Assembly: GCA_013397845.1 (NCBI GenBank)
Contig: VZTG01004580.1
Coordinates: forward strand, 806,001 to 870,000
DNA: 64,000 bases
Source: Melanocharis versteri
Taxonomy: Eukaryota > Chordata > Aves > Passeriformes > Melanocharitidae
Reading direction: 5' to 3'
This document shows positions 22,367-35,423 of this stretch, piece after piece. How positions within the stretch are numbered: the stretch's first letter is position 1; every line of letters starts with the position of its first letter. The translations under genes were made by a program, and so were the position numbers. The notes under the pieces are model-generated. The model was not told where the DNA came from and made no database searches. It saw only the letters and a program-made list of their open reading frames with translations.

Positions 22367-25300
22367 GGATCAGTGAAAATTTTTCAGGTATGTTAGTAGC
22401 TGTGTAGAGGGTCACATACAACAGACAGAAGGAGGTTTGCATGTGAAACTGAAATCTTTAAGAGGAAAAAGGAGATTAGAAGGGAATTATAGTGAAGGTC
22501 TAGGCACCAATTGTTTCTGTTGGGAAAACATGTCCTGCCATTAGATACTATGCTCCTTTCATTGTCCAGTAGCTTTGCAGTTTCTACAAGGGTTTTTTCT
22601 ATCTTACACCGTTCTTCTACATATTTGCAGCAGGGAACACTCCTCAATGTGTTCCATAAGATGTGACTGTACTCTCTTCAGCAGTCAAAGGTTGAAGTCC
22701 ATGAGTAAAATAACTTATTTCATTCAACTCAAAGAAGGTTAACTGTATTGCATGTATGTAGAAGAAATAAGCCATAATAAATGGACAATTTACATCAACA
22801 GGAAAATTATTTTCATATTCTCAGCTTCCCCTGAAGGAAATGTGGGAACCCTTGCCTACACTTCAATGTCTGGGCTTTTATTTTTGTTCTTTGAAACAAA
22901 TATGAAAGTAAGCAATGCTAGTGCTTATTTCCAAAGTGTAATCAGTATCACATTCATTTCTAATGATCATGGGAAAGATACTAATCGTTAAGTCCCCACC
23001 AGGTGAATTAATTAATATATGTTTATTGAGAGATATGGGTGTTGCTGGACCAGTCTCCTGTTTTCTGGCAAATGCACTTCATTCCAGTTCAATGCAACAG
23101 GATATTCTTTCTTTAGGCTGTAACTTCCCACTGAAGAAACTGTGCCCACAGCCCAAAAGATGGATCATCTGAAAGGGGTTTAGGGAGCACTTGCTAAGAC
23201 AGAAGATTTTACAGAGGACTGCACAGAAAAGAGAAGTTTCAGTCTTTGAGACCACACTAGCCCAGCACTGAGTTTGACATAATTAAGCATACCCAGAGAC
23301 TTCTGAAAGCTGTATAAACGCTACAAGACCTTAGAGATATCGTAGCTGGAGAAGGCAGAGGGACGGCATGTGTCGACACTGTAGATATGTCCTCAGAAAA
23401 AAAAGAAAAGAGGTGGAGAAAAGGACTTTGGGGAAAATGCTGCCCAAATGGAGCCTAGAAAGTGAAAAATAAAGCTCTCTCCCATTGCCTGCCTTCTGTT
23501 GTGTACAAGGAAACTTCTCATCACTAATTTTTCTAAACAAATATGAAAATAAAAATTAAAAAAACCCATGAGGATTATTATCTAAAATAAAAAAGAACCA
23601 ATGTAATCCCAAATATTCAAAATTTTTTTTTTGTAATGTTTTTGAAAATTACTGGTTTGGATTAGGACCCTTTTTCTTACACTAGATGCACAATATCACC
23701 ACAATCCAAAATACTCTCATTTATAAGCAGTTTTAATAATAAGATGGGGAAAATGCCTCGTGTTGGGATTTGGCAAAGCACAAGTGGGTAAATTAATAAA
23801 AATTGAGATGATGGCAAGATTCCTCCAAGTGTTTATGAAAAAGAAATTTACAGAATTCTGGCTTAGTTTATGTTGTAACGGGGGTTTCTTTAAACTTCAT
23901 CCTAAATGGGATAAATTTTGGCTATGCTTGTCCTATAATCATGGATACCAAAAAATGGCAATTGTAGTTGTCCTTCTATACCAGCCAGTTGAATTGAGAC
24001 TCTCAAAATATATTACTAGCTAGTTAAGTATGACTTTAGTAATTGGATGGGAATCTGACTACAGAAAACCTCAATACTGATTTTCAAGAAATCACACTTT
24101 ATCTTATCTGGTACTATAGCATTTTTCAATATAATATTGCAGAATAAAGTAAGAAGGGTATTTTCCACCATGATGAAACACTTGCATTTCAACTCCACAG
24201 TAATTTTTTGTCCGCAAAATATCTGTTATTCTTAGACAAACAACTGAATTGTAGGATTTGACTTAATTTAATTATGTGACCATATAAATTATAAACTTAC
24301 AATTAGGGACCTTGAAAAGATGTGCATTCTGGAGGTTAACACAACCAAGAAGGATCTTAACCAAAAGCCAAAAGCCATATCACCCCTTATCACATCATAG
24401 ACCTTGCAAATTTTGTATCTGCTAGGTTGGATCTAAATATGCAAATGAAACTAGGTACTTAAGCCACACTAATTCAAGCAATATTTTTCCATTAATTTAT
24501 ATCAACTAGAATTTGTTTTCACTGAAAGAAAATTATTTTTTTTACTCTGGCTTGTGAAAACAGCTATCTTCATTTTTAATGATTCAACTCTTGTCTAATA
24601 CATGCGGCTTGTTAAAAAACAAAATTACTTTTTCTGTCTTAAGCTGAAATTTATATCTTATCTGACACCATATATCATAAAAGATAAGGTCATGTAATAT
24701 ATAGGATATATATATAAAAATTTAGTTTATGAAGGAATGACTTCAGCAGCTTCTCATAAATTCTCTTGGAACATAACTACTTCCATGAAAGTCAGCTTAT
24801 TTAAAAATCAAAATTAACCACATGTCTTTTTATTAATTTTTGCCTACAAAATGGAGTTTCCTGAAGACTTCACTATGATAAGTTTGTTATTTGTTTACTT
24901 GGCTTTGATGTCTCTTTCTACTCCACCTGCTCTGAAATATGCTTTTATTATTCTATTAATAAAGATCCTTTTTTTCCTCCTTCTTTTTAGCTTGAGATTT
25001 GTAAAAAGGTTTTGAAGAAGATAGATATGTAAAAAATACCTCCAAGATAAAGAACTTCCTGGGCCTTACAAAAAGAATACAAGGACAATGATACCATATC
25101 TCAAGTATAACAGAAGTCTTATATACCACATTATAAGAATGAGAAAAAAAATTTTAACATAAAGAATATTTTTAAATGCATAAGGATCTTTTCACTGATT
25201 ATATTTTCAATATACTGCTGGTGATAGGATCTGGCTGAATGAGTTCATGGGGTAATGCATGCAAATACTTTAGAGGATTTTGCATTGAAAAGAATTTAAA

Positions 25301-26252
25301 TATTTATATTGTGTGTACTGTTTTGAAAAAAAAATTGTTATTAATAAATACATACTCTACTGCAGAATCTTGAACACTCATGGTAGGTTGAAATCTGCAT
25401 ATAAACCATGCAGATTTGATGTTGGAGCTCATCCTCTATGGTCTTAATAAGCTGTTAGACTCACTTCCATCAGAGGGGTCCTCTGCACTTCAGCAACACA
25501 AAGCAATAAAATTTTCCTATGTAATCATTACCTAAATTATAAGCATTTGTAAGGTTTTAAAAATCTTGGATGAAATTTGACTAGTATAAGAAGCCCTTAT
25601 AGAAAAGTTAATGTTCTAAATGAAGTACATGAACACATATGGGAAGCTGAAGGTTACAAAAACCAGAGGACTTCCTTCCAGAGCTTCTGCTGGGATACAG
25701 GTATGACCAGGCTTGAGTGGTGTGTTTTGTTCATTAAAGCATACTTCCACTTTAAAATCTTATTCTTATACTTCCTCATGCATTGGTGCAAATGGAAAAT
25801 ATGGTTCTAATTTATAGCTTCAATAAGAAGTTACAAGGCAATGCTCCAAAACCAATTTTCATAAATAGCTGTATTTTTATGCTACCCTTGTTACATATTT
25901 CATAATGAAACTTCAAATATATTTGTCTAGACATGTAATCTCCCTCAACAGAGTAAATATAGACTGTACACATACACATTCAGAAAACACTATATTGGAA
26001 AAAATAGGTAAGTCGGCAAAGCCAAGGAATACAAAGTTAGGAAATGCCAGTATTTAGGAACTTATATGCTCCTATCATTTGAAATTATTTCAGGAGGTTG
26101 ATATGAGCTGTGATATCGATCTAATAATGTATTCCTACTTCACCTTCTTGCAAGTATATTGCAATTTTTTATTTTCATTTTTAAAAATGTGTTCCTCCTT
26201 TAATCATATTTTCTTCTGTATGTATTAACATTTTGTTTCTCTACAGAATATA
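22367..26252. other. AT-rich desert
   Basis: Short AT microsatellites (for example near 24705-24715) and chance frames under 90 codons. Nothing recognisable. Confidence 0.6.
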
Positions 26253-26352
26253 AAGTTGGTGTTAGTTGATATGATCATTAATAGATATTGGTATGACAAT
26301 GTGATCTGTCCTGATATCTAATTCCACAAGTCATCAACTCCAACATCAACTT
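26253..26352. repeat. 100-nt imperfect hairpin
   Basis: The left arm, starting AAGTTGGTGTTAGTTGAT, pairs with the right arm, ending ATCAACTCCAACATCAACTT. Pairing resumes further inside (AATAGATAT against ATATCTAATT). The whole 100 nt can fold into one long interrupted stem. It could be a palindromic transposon relic, a pre-miRNA-like hairpin or chance in AT-rich DNA. No known miRNA seed was recognised. Confidence 0.45.
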
Positions 26353-29300
26353 ATTAATATTGATAAACTATAAAATAAACTATAAATTAACTACAACCAG
26401 TTTAGTTTAATTTATTCTTGCATTATTATTCTAGTATTCTATGTATTCTACTACAAACTAGCTTCTTCTGAAAATAACATATCCTTATTCTTCACTACCA
26501 GCAGAAACCAAATGAGTTATTTTGCTTTTGAACCACCATATCAGCTCTTTTTCACTTTTAGTGTACCAGATAAACTATATATCAACTCATTTTATAGGAA
26601 ATAACAACATTGAACTTTTTATATTAAATCAATTTTTTCTAATGTCAGCAAAACCCCTGATTCAACAGGTACAAAACTGTCTACTCTATTGCATTAATAC
26701 CCTGTTCCACATTTAAGAAACAAATCCGACTGTATCCCTGCTCTATTGAAAACTCAAGGGTGATCTTGCTTCCTATGAATTCAATAACAAAGTTGTTATA
26801 GGCTTCATAACAAGGCTAGGAGTATCCATGGATATAGCTACACAGGAGCACCTTCTACATACCATGGTACACGCTGTACTACTCAAAATACATGAGACTA
26901 AAAAAGATACTTTCATGAAAAAATATTGTGCACAATATCCCATCTTTAAGAAGTTACGTCCTCAGATATAAACCTCTCTCGTACCACAATGCAAGTGGAC
27001 TAATGTTCAAAGTGCTGTGCAGCTGCCAGTGAGAGCAAGACCTGAGTCTCAGTTTGTCTAAGTTGCTACAAGCCACACACAGAATGTTACACATTATATG
27101 TTCAGAGAGTACCTGGTATGCCTTGGCCTTAGTATATTTACCTAAAGTATGTTTCGTATGTGAAATATCTTCTTGATGATGATGGCAACCTTCATTCAGC
27201 CTTGTTTTCACCGCAATTCTGTTTTCCAGACCAAATAGAGGTTGCCGACATATAAACTAATTACTATAGAAACGTAGATGACTGTCTAAGCCATCATATG
27301 CAGTAATCTACATTCCACACATGATAAAACATTCACGAAGGTGCTGAACTCAGGTCTTTAGCTCCGTATTTACTAGAGATGGCCAAAATTCTCTTGACTT
27401 CCAAAATTTTCACAATTTTCAAAAGTTAACAGAACTGCTTGTTTCTCTGTGTGAGCAGCAGTTGAGAGGCAAGCATCATAATTTGGAAATCTTTCTTTAA
27501 ATTTCAGTGTTGAAGTCTAATGTCAGGAGAATAAGGCGATTTATTTCAAAATATACATGTTACATGAAGCAACCAATACCAATAGATACATTTTATATCA
27601 CTTTGCAGAGGTCACAAAGCATTTAATTTGAAAGAGACAGTTTATAAACATATGTAAGTAGCATTACCCTTTCAGGAAAGGATCAAAGTTTTTGAAGTTT
27701 TCATTAGGAAGTTCCTAGAATCAAAGGTGCCAACTCTATTGCTCTACTTCTATAAAGATACTTTACTGATGCACTGAAAGGCTGTAAAATATAATAGTAA
27801 AGAGCTGGTCATAAAATAAATTTATGATTATGGATTATACAGTAGTTACATTTCGAAGTGAAATGGTAATTGCAATATGAAATCATTTTGTTGCACACTG
27901 AAGAAGATGAGTGTTGCAAAGCAAACTACAAAGTTAAAATATCTCATATTTGTGACAGAGACAATAGAATGGTAGGACTGAGAACGGGCAAAAGATTTGA
28001 GTCAGTGGGAAAGACATCATCACTTCACCTGTGTTTTGCAAAATATTTGCTTCAGATCTGTTTGCACAGCTCCTTCCTCTTGCTTGTGTGGGCAGTCTTA
28101 CTGAGCTCACCAATGCCAGTGTTTTCAAAATATCTACTCAAAGGAGCAAGAAAGTCGTATTTCTCCCTTTTGCAAATGACTCTAAATTCTGAAGCATGGG
28201 ATGCATTACATCACATTTCAACAGCAGTCGAGGACAAGTTTCAAATTGCATAACTTCTCTTGTACTTTCAGTGAAGTTACCTAAAGTTAAGGTAGGCTTC
28301 CCTTAACTGACCTTAAATAACACTTAAGGCTGAAAAACATGGCCTGAATCTCCAAGAGGTGTTCAGACTGCCCACACCAGTGCTACCTGCCTTTAAAAAA
28401 ATAGGCTGCACCTCACACTATATCTTGCCGAAGGCCCAGGAAAGCCTTCTACAAACAGTCTCACTTTTAAAAATCCCAGGAAACAAACGTGCTGAAAGCA
28501 GTTCCCTGGTTCTAGCAGGGAGATGGACATGGTCTCTGCCAAGCATGTCCTGGCGCATGTAGGAATTCCTGTTTGTCCTGTGGGACAGCCACAGCTCTCA
28601 GTACAGTTCTCTGGGATCTAGGTATCTCACCAAGTTGTTCCAAAGGGCTCCCACTTTTCATAGAGACTGTCCAGAGACCCAAAGTACCAAGTTCAGAGGT
28701 TCTGAGTACCCCATTGACATCAGAAACCTGCTATTCAAGTATGTGACTCAAGTAAATTGAGCACAAATAATCAAATTCTAGACATATAAAAACAGTACAT
28801 CAGGCAGATTTCAACAGCAACAAATTTCAACGTATCCTGTCGAGTAATGAGGCAATAGTCAGTTGCATCAATTTGTAGTGCATCTTTTAAGAAAATGTAA
28901 AATCAAGTTTTCCTAAATGTTAATAAAATCTAACATATCCTTAAACATAAAATCCCTGAATGAAGTAATTGTTTTCTTGCAGGTTTATGTAATTTTTATG
29001 TATTCATTTGTTAAATAGCACGTTTGCATTTGATCTATAGTGTCCAGAATTTTTTCTAGAACTCTTTTTAGGATATAAAAATTTATTTCAGCCTTTTGGA
29101 CCTGATTGTTCTGCTCTGGACCTGTTCCACCAGCATCTGTAATAAATACTATTCCATCCACAATATTTTGAAATCTAACACTTTTCTTCACTCAATTTCT
29201 ATAATTGATTACAGCACTTAAAAGGACTTGGGAATTCTTATTATTTCTATTTAAAGAATTAAGTCTTCAAATTTACAACTGGGTCTTGTTTTGTATTGAA

Positions 29301-32300
29301 TCAGTAGCTAACCTTTGCCTTTTTTGTATCAGGCAGATTGGCACAGGGGAGCCACAGGACCAATTTAAGCTCTAGATTTAGGAAATACTTTCTTAGGAAG
29401 ACCAGTTACTGGATCTACCCTTTCTACTAACATTCCCAAAGCCACCTTGTCAGGTGTATGTGATTCCTAGTGGGAACAGCTGAGAGGAGGCAAGTACCTG
29501 TAAGGACTGAGAAGAGGCTTAGCCAAAGTGTCCTTTTAGTCCTCCACCTTCACAGTGGCCTACCTTCCAGCTGGGAAGAAAGGCACAATGCTGGGGCCAA
29601 GCCAAGAGCCAGACCAGCACTGAGTCATGGGGTGCCTGCTTCTTTTCTGTCTGACGGTCACACCGCACAGCAAAATATCAGATGGCATTCTTTACTCCGG
29701 TGGGAGTATTTGAACTACAAGCTGGATAATACACTTCAAAATTGAAACTAAATGAAAGAACAGGAATAGTTTTTAATTTATACTCTCTCTAAGAGGACAA
29801 GGAGTAAGAAGGACCCCTGGAAGTAAAGCTTTGAAGGAAGGGGAGGTAAAAAATAAGTAAATAAAGACCAGTAGAAAGTCTGCTTTTGGATCCAGATGAA
29901 TAAAACTGAAACACAGGGCCATGTGCAAACCGATTTAAAGGGTTCAAGTTAGGTATAAAAGCAACAAGAAATCTAAGCTTTGTCTCACTCCTGAACTATG
30001 AAACCATTTCACTCTTTCATAGTTAAAGATGTAAGACTACTAGGAGGAAAATAATCCTACTTCAAGAACCACTTACATGAATTGTGTCATGTATTGTGTG
30101 AGAAGATAGGTATATTTTGTTGTTTACAACACTTTAATTGTTGCCGTTTCGTTCTTTAATTTTTAAAAAAATTGAAATTAGTGAAATATCTGTAGTGGTG
30201 CTGAAAGCTAAAGTAGAGAGGGAGGGGGGCCTGAGCTAGAGGGGAAGGTAAGGAAGAGTGGGGATTGAGAACATCCCCATTGTCTGAAGCCTTAGCTAAA
30301 TCGGTGGGGATTTTTTCTCCATTTTTATTTATACCCCTCCTCCTCTCTCTACTCCTCTCCTCTTCCATCCCTCTCCTATTGCTTCCTTTTCATTCATCCT
30401 TCTGAGCTGTGCTGACGCCAGGGGAAAGGTCCAGAGAAGGAGGGAAGGTCCAACAAGTCTGAAATAAAAAAATTACAAAGAAAAGATAAAAAAGATCCAG
30501 AAATTCAAATGAACACACCCAACATTTGAAAATATACTTTCCTCTGTCAATGCAGATCAGTGTGACACAGGTCTCTACAGCTGGGCTGACTTTGGTCTTA
30601 AAAGATCTGAGAGTGTAAAGTAGCCAGTCCTATTCTGATTATGATGAATATTTACAACATTCATTAATATTTGTGACCAAGTATCACAAATTTCTGAACC
30701 CATTTTAAAATTTCTGAGATGAAATGTCACATGATATATAACATTAACTTATACATCAAATTAAAAATAAATAAATGTGGCATCCATGAAATAGTTTATT
30801 TCCTTAAACTCAACTGTAATTATTTTTCTTGTAATCTCGCCTTTCACAAGCCTATCCCCAAATGTGCAATCCTCAGCCAAGATCCCTAGACTGCCTACTC
30901 ACCCAGAGCAGCAGGCAGAGAGAGACAAGAGACACTGAATTTGTGTTTGGTTTATATGCCCTACTCTCACTGAGAAATTCAGTTGGGCCCGTCTGTGTTC
31001 TGACAATCTATGGGCATGAGACCTTTATATTCCCGTGATAACATTGTGCTCCTAACTCTGAGCAGAGACGCGAGAGTGAAAAAGGAAATGTTATGGTGCA
31101 TAAATGAAAGCAGAAGAGGCAAAAACTTCATGAAGTCAGCAAAGGGTTTTATCCTTGTAAATTTGTTTAATGTGAACACCGCTCAGACAATGCATTTTTG
31201 AGGGATACAAAAACGTAAGTTTTAAATACAAATAGATTGTGAAGAACAAAGACCAAGAGGTGGTGAAATGTGTAATATGACATGGTAGCTGCAGCTAACA
31301 GTTTATAGTCCCCAGAGAATATTACTGTGCTTATTTGAAGCAGTTATTTCAAAGTGCTGAGAACTCCAACTTTTTAACTTCCCTTCTCAATTCTGACAAG
31401 TCCATAAGATTTGAGTCTGTACAAACCATTATATTAGATCTGTTGGAGCTTACAGCTGCAGCTTACTTTATCATGGTAGTAACACTGTGGTATTTGGGCA
31501 ATTAACTCTCACTACGCTGAGTTTTGTGCTTATGCCTATAATACCAAATGGTTCATTTCTAATTTGGATTCAGCTTTAGTTCGGTTTCATACTATGCTGT
31601 CAGTGAAAAACACGGCCTATGTGAGCAGTTTAATGATGTCTGCACAGGCACCCAGCTAGTGCCAGGCCAAGAATAAGACAAAACCCATGGTGGAAACGTA
31701 TACTACTTCCATATATTTCAGTACCTGTAGAAAATCTTACAGAAAGCCCAAACATCTATTGAATGAAATAGCAGAATTCATAATTTGTGGAAAAAGAAGA
31801 TGATATCACAACACACTGTGTAGTGTCACAAATCGGCCGTTGCTTGGCATCCTGGTACACACAATGACTTGGGACAGATCTAAACAAGGCACTGAAGTAA
31901 ATTTTATCAAACAGCTTATTTTACAGACATTAACAGTCTTATAAAATTCCAATCTTCTCTAAAAAATTACCTGAGACAGGGAAAACTAAAATCTATGTGG
32001 TATTCAAAAGTACAGGTTTTACTGGAGCATTTAAAAACAAGCACATACATGAGGATATTAGCAGAATGCTATCAATAGCCAAATTATTCCCCTACATTGC
32101 CTGGACAACCTCAGCTCACAAACTAAAAAGCCTTTTTTAGTTTTAAAATCCCAGTTCAGAGACATCTAGAATTTTCAAATTCAGGTCTTCTGCTGTTGAT
32201 CTACTAATGATTTTTTAACTGCGATTATATACATATATATCATACATTAATTCATATATACAGCACAATTAGCTGATTCCATTGTCATCCACATAATCCT

Positions 32301-34440
32301 TATGTTTCAATAATTTTCACAGGTTTTCAAATGAGGTCCATGATTGTACCCAATAACTTAAGTCCCTGGATTTTAGAATAGAACACTGTGAGGAGAACTC
32401 ATTGAAGGATCAATTGTTGGTTCACATTATAAAAAGACAGAAAACTGGGTGAAGCAGTCGGAAAAAAGTGTGAAATCTTGGCCCCATCAGACACCGCTGG
32501 GAATTTTTTCATAGCTTGGAATTTGTTCAAAATATTTAGAAACATATTTGTATTTCTGTGAAAAGAGTTGCTGGAGAAGTTGAAAATAAATTCAAGTAGA
32601 AACTTAAAGCCATGAAGATTCTAGTGCCCAAAAAATATTTTTTCAACCAAACATTTCATTACAAAATTAGGATTTCAAGAAGTGGAGTGTTGGGGAGTAT
32701 GCAATTCATCTCCTTTAACTTCATCCATCAGAAAGTTAGGAATCTATTTTAAATGGGCCATCTAGGTTCTCTCTCATCAGTGCAAAGAGAGAGGCGTTTT
32801 AGGGAGGTTGTTCATCTCAGCTGTCCATAGATGCCTCTGTTGGGATGTAATCTGTAATTCTCTGGAGGAAGAGAATATTTATCTCCATTGACTATAAAGC
32901 CTTGAGCAACTGTGTTAGACTTCAATGACTAACTTTTAGATGGCTAAAATGATGACTAGCTTACTTCTAAAAACCTATTTTTTAAACAGCAAGGTTAAGT
33001 GAGATGAATGGAGCCTCTTGTGTGAACCACTTCATCAAAAAACTACAGAAAAAAAAAATGCTTTGACATGAAATTTTGACCAGCATACGTATCACTGATT
33101 CTGATAGCGCCAGGGCCTAATTCTGCACCTTTCTATTTCTACATCACCTACTGGAGCAAGGCACGTGCTGATGCATGGTAATCCAGTATGCTTTTCTCAT
33201 AAAATAATAAACAATAAAAATAGCATCAATGTCCTGATAAACTACCCTCGTAAAGAAAAAGTGGCGTAAATGTAGTTTCTCTTTTCATTATTCATAGTGT
33301 ACATTCATTGCCTACAACTTACAAATGCCCAAGTAGAAGATGGTAACCACTCCAGAGCCAATCTTGTAACTGTATCATTAACAGAGCTCCCATTTAACTG
33401 GAAGTTGTACAGGCAGGAGGAAAACTTAATTGCATCCTTCTTCTGTAGTTTGGGGAAAAAGAAGACAAAGTGGATGCAAATTTATGCAGCAGAGAGCACA
33501 TTAGAAAACTGACCTACTGTGCAATACCTTAAGTGTTGGGTTTTGTCCTGTGAAATCAGCGGCAAATACAAGATGAGAAATGGGTAGCACTGATTGTCTG
33601 TGAGTGTGTTTTACTTAGAAAACAGTAGCATTAATCCCTGTTAAAGCTACCCAAAGAGGAAGTTTTGTTTCAATTATACCCTGAGGGGGCCTGTTTCATA
33701 GACACTGCATAACAGTTTGCACAACACGTTTCTAAATCTTATATTACTTCTATCCTAATATTTATTGCATGAAGGATTTTTTGATAAAATATTTTAACTA
33801 GGTAGAATGACTTTTCTTTTATAAACAGTAACACTGCATCACAGATCAAGCTCAGAACTACGTTGCTGCAATTACTAAAAGCACAGTGTTTCATTGTAAA
33901 AAGTCAGTGAGTTATTACTGTAACTCCCTGTACCCACAAGAAGAGCTGTTAGCACGCAGTAAGCCTTGAGTGCAGGCCTGGTGTGCAAAAATTGAAAGGG
34001 TATCTTTGTTACTTTCATTTGTATTGTTCTAATAAAGAATATGTCTAGGATAGTGCAAACATTTTAGTGCTTTTGCACTCCATTATAACACAACAAAACA
34101 GAAAGAAAAAATAGCATTGTCAACACCATGCAAATATAATTATTTGAGACAGAAACTGCAATTCTTCAGTCAGTCTAAAAATACTGCATGCAAGGTATAC
34201 ATGTGCAGTGCCTCCTACAAATCATAAAGTTACCCTAATTTTACAAGACGTGTCATATCTCTTTGACAATAGGTACTGTTCAACTTCTACGGAAAACTCT
34301 GAGCAGAACCAGAGACACCTTTTTATTGAATGAATTGTGATAATGTGATGCTTTTCTACAGAACGAATTTAGCCTTATTTCGTTCAGATTAGGAATCTCA
34401 TTAATACGTGATTTGTGCCAGATATCCCCTTTTTGTTGAC
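26353..34440. other. AT-rich desert
   Basis: Includes a polypurine/polypyrimidine patch around 30200-30450. A 127-codon plus frame at 27870-28253 lacks any known domain, and the flanks have no promoter or splice signs. No mobile element was recognised. Confidence 0.55.
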
Positions 34441-35109
34441 CCTGAACAACACAAAGCGCATGACTAACTCAAGGGAGGATCTTGAAGAAGGCAACCAATG
34501 TCACTGAACAGGCTGAATTAAAGGCCGTTGGTATGGGGCAGAGTGGGAACACGGGGACCTGGCTTTTACCAGGTCATCCAATAATCACTGAGGTCCAAGA
34601 GTTATCATTTTATCCTTTATGGTCTCTTGTTCTTTAAATAAAAATAATAATGGCCTGTACTGCCTTTTATATGCTACTACCTGTCCGAGGGACTGCAAGC
34701 TGTTCTCAGAGGACCATAACATTTACCATAGAAAACATCAACTCTTTCCAGAGATCCACATTGACTTTGTTGCTCAGAGACTGCAAATCAGTAGAGGCAT
34801 ATCACTGACACTAGGAGAAGGCCACCTGGGAAGGACCACCGGTGTAAACCAAGTTAATCAGACCTTTGGGCATTTTAGGAGAAAGACTTGTGAGTGTGCA
34901 AAGAAAAAATAAGGAGCCTGGGGAGTGTCACCGGTATTCCACCACGTTCATACCCACTATTGGTCCTCACTCATAAGAAATCCACCTCTGCTTCTTCAAG
35001 CCTCTACCAGTCAAGTCAGAGCAGAAATTATCATGCTTACTACCATACCCATGAAGGAGCTACATCAGAGAAAAAAAATTACTCTGTTCCTGAAACAGAA
35101 ATGCAACTG
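34441..35109. other. Less AT-rich stretch beside a probable LTR, unassigned
   Basis: Overlapping plus frames of about 100 codons run through here and into the LTR-like sequence. They match nothing I recognise and show no retroviral motif. It could be eroded proviral interior or unrelated host DNA. Confidence 0.35.
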
Positions 35110-35114
35110 CAGAA

Positions 35115-35418
35115 TGGTTGGGCCCCAACATCCCGACAGGCCAGTCAGGACTCAAGAAGCCAGGAGACACATAGTGATGTACCAGAGAGGGAATTTATTA
35201 ACTCTATACATTTTGTCAAGAGGCAGCAGATTATATAGGTCTGTAAACATCTAAAACCAAGAAAGTCAAACTCTTAGTTATTAAACAAAAGTATTGGTTA
35301 ATCCCCAAAGGATAATCAATGTAAGATTTTTGTTAATTCTGTGTCACACTAAAAACATCTTTAAAAATATCTCTCTCTACGATTCTGTCTATTCATCTGC
35401 ATAACTATATTTTTATTC
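35115..35418 (-). mobile_element. Probable solo LTR, minus strand
   Basis: Read on the minus strand, the segment shows promoter and polyadenylation signals in LTR order: CCAAT (complement of 35293-35297), a TATA box TATATAA (35231-35237), then AATAAA (35194-35199) about 35 bp later, followed by a more GC-rich U5-like part ending GGGGCCCAACCA. A 5-bp direct repeat CAGAA at 35110-35114 and 35419-35423 may be the target-site duplication. With that border the distal end lacks a clean TG, so the border could be off by several bases. No coding interior was recognised. The family is unknown to me. Confidence 0.5.
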
Positions 35419-35423
35419 CAGAA

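Noticed and set aside
27870..28253. 127-codon open frame
   Set aside because: No recognisable motif, promoter, splice or poly(A) context; length is within chance for 64 kb.
33100..33180. Possible further copy of the palindromic relic (GGGCCTAATTCTGCACC)
   Set aside because: Only one short end-like motif was seen, without an inverted partner or the internal pattern.
34894..35254. Overlapping ~110-codon frames possibly from a retroviral gene
   Set aside because: They run into the LTR-like sequence on the opposite strand and show no gag, pol or env motif.
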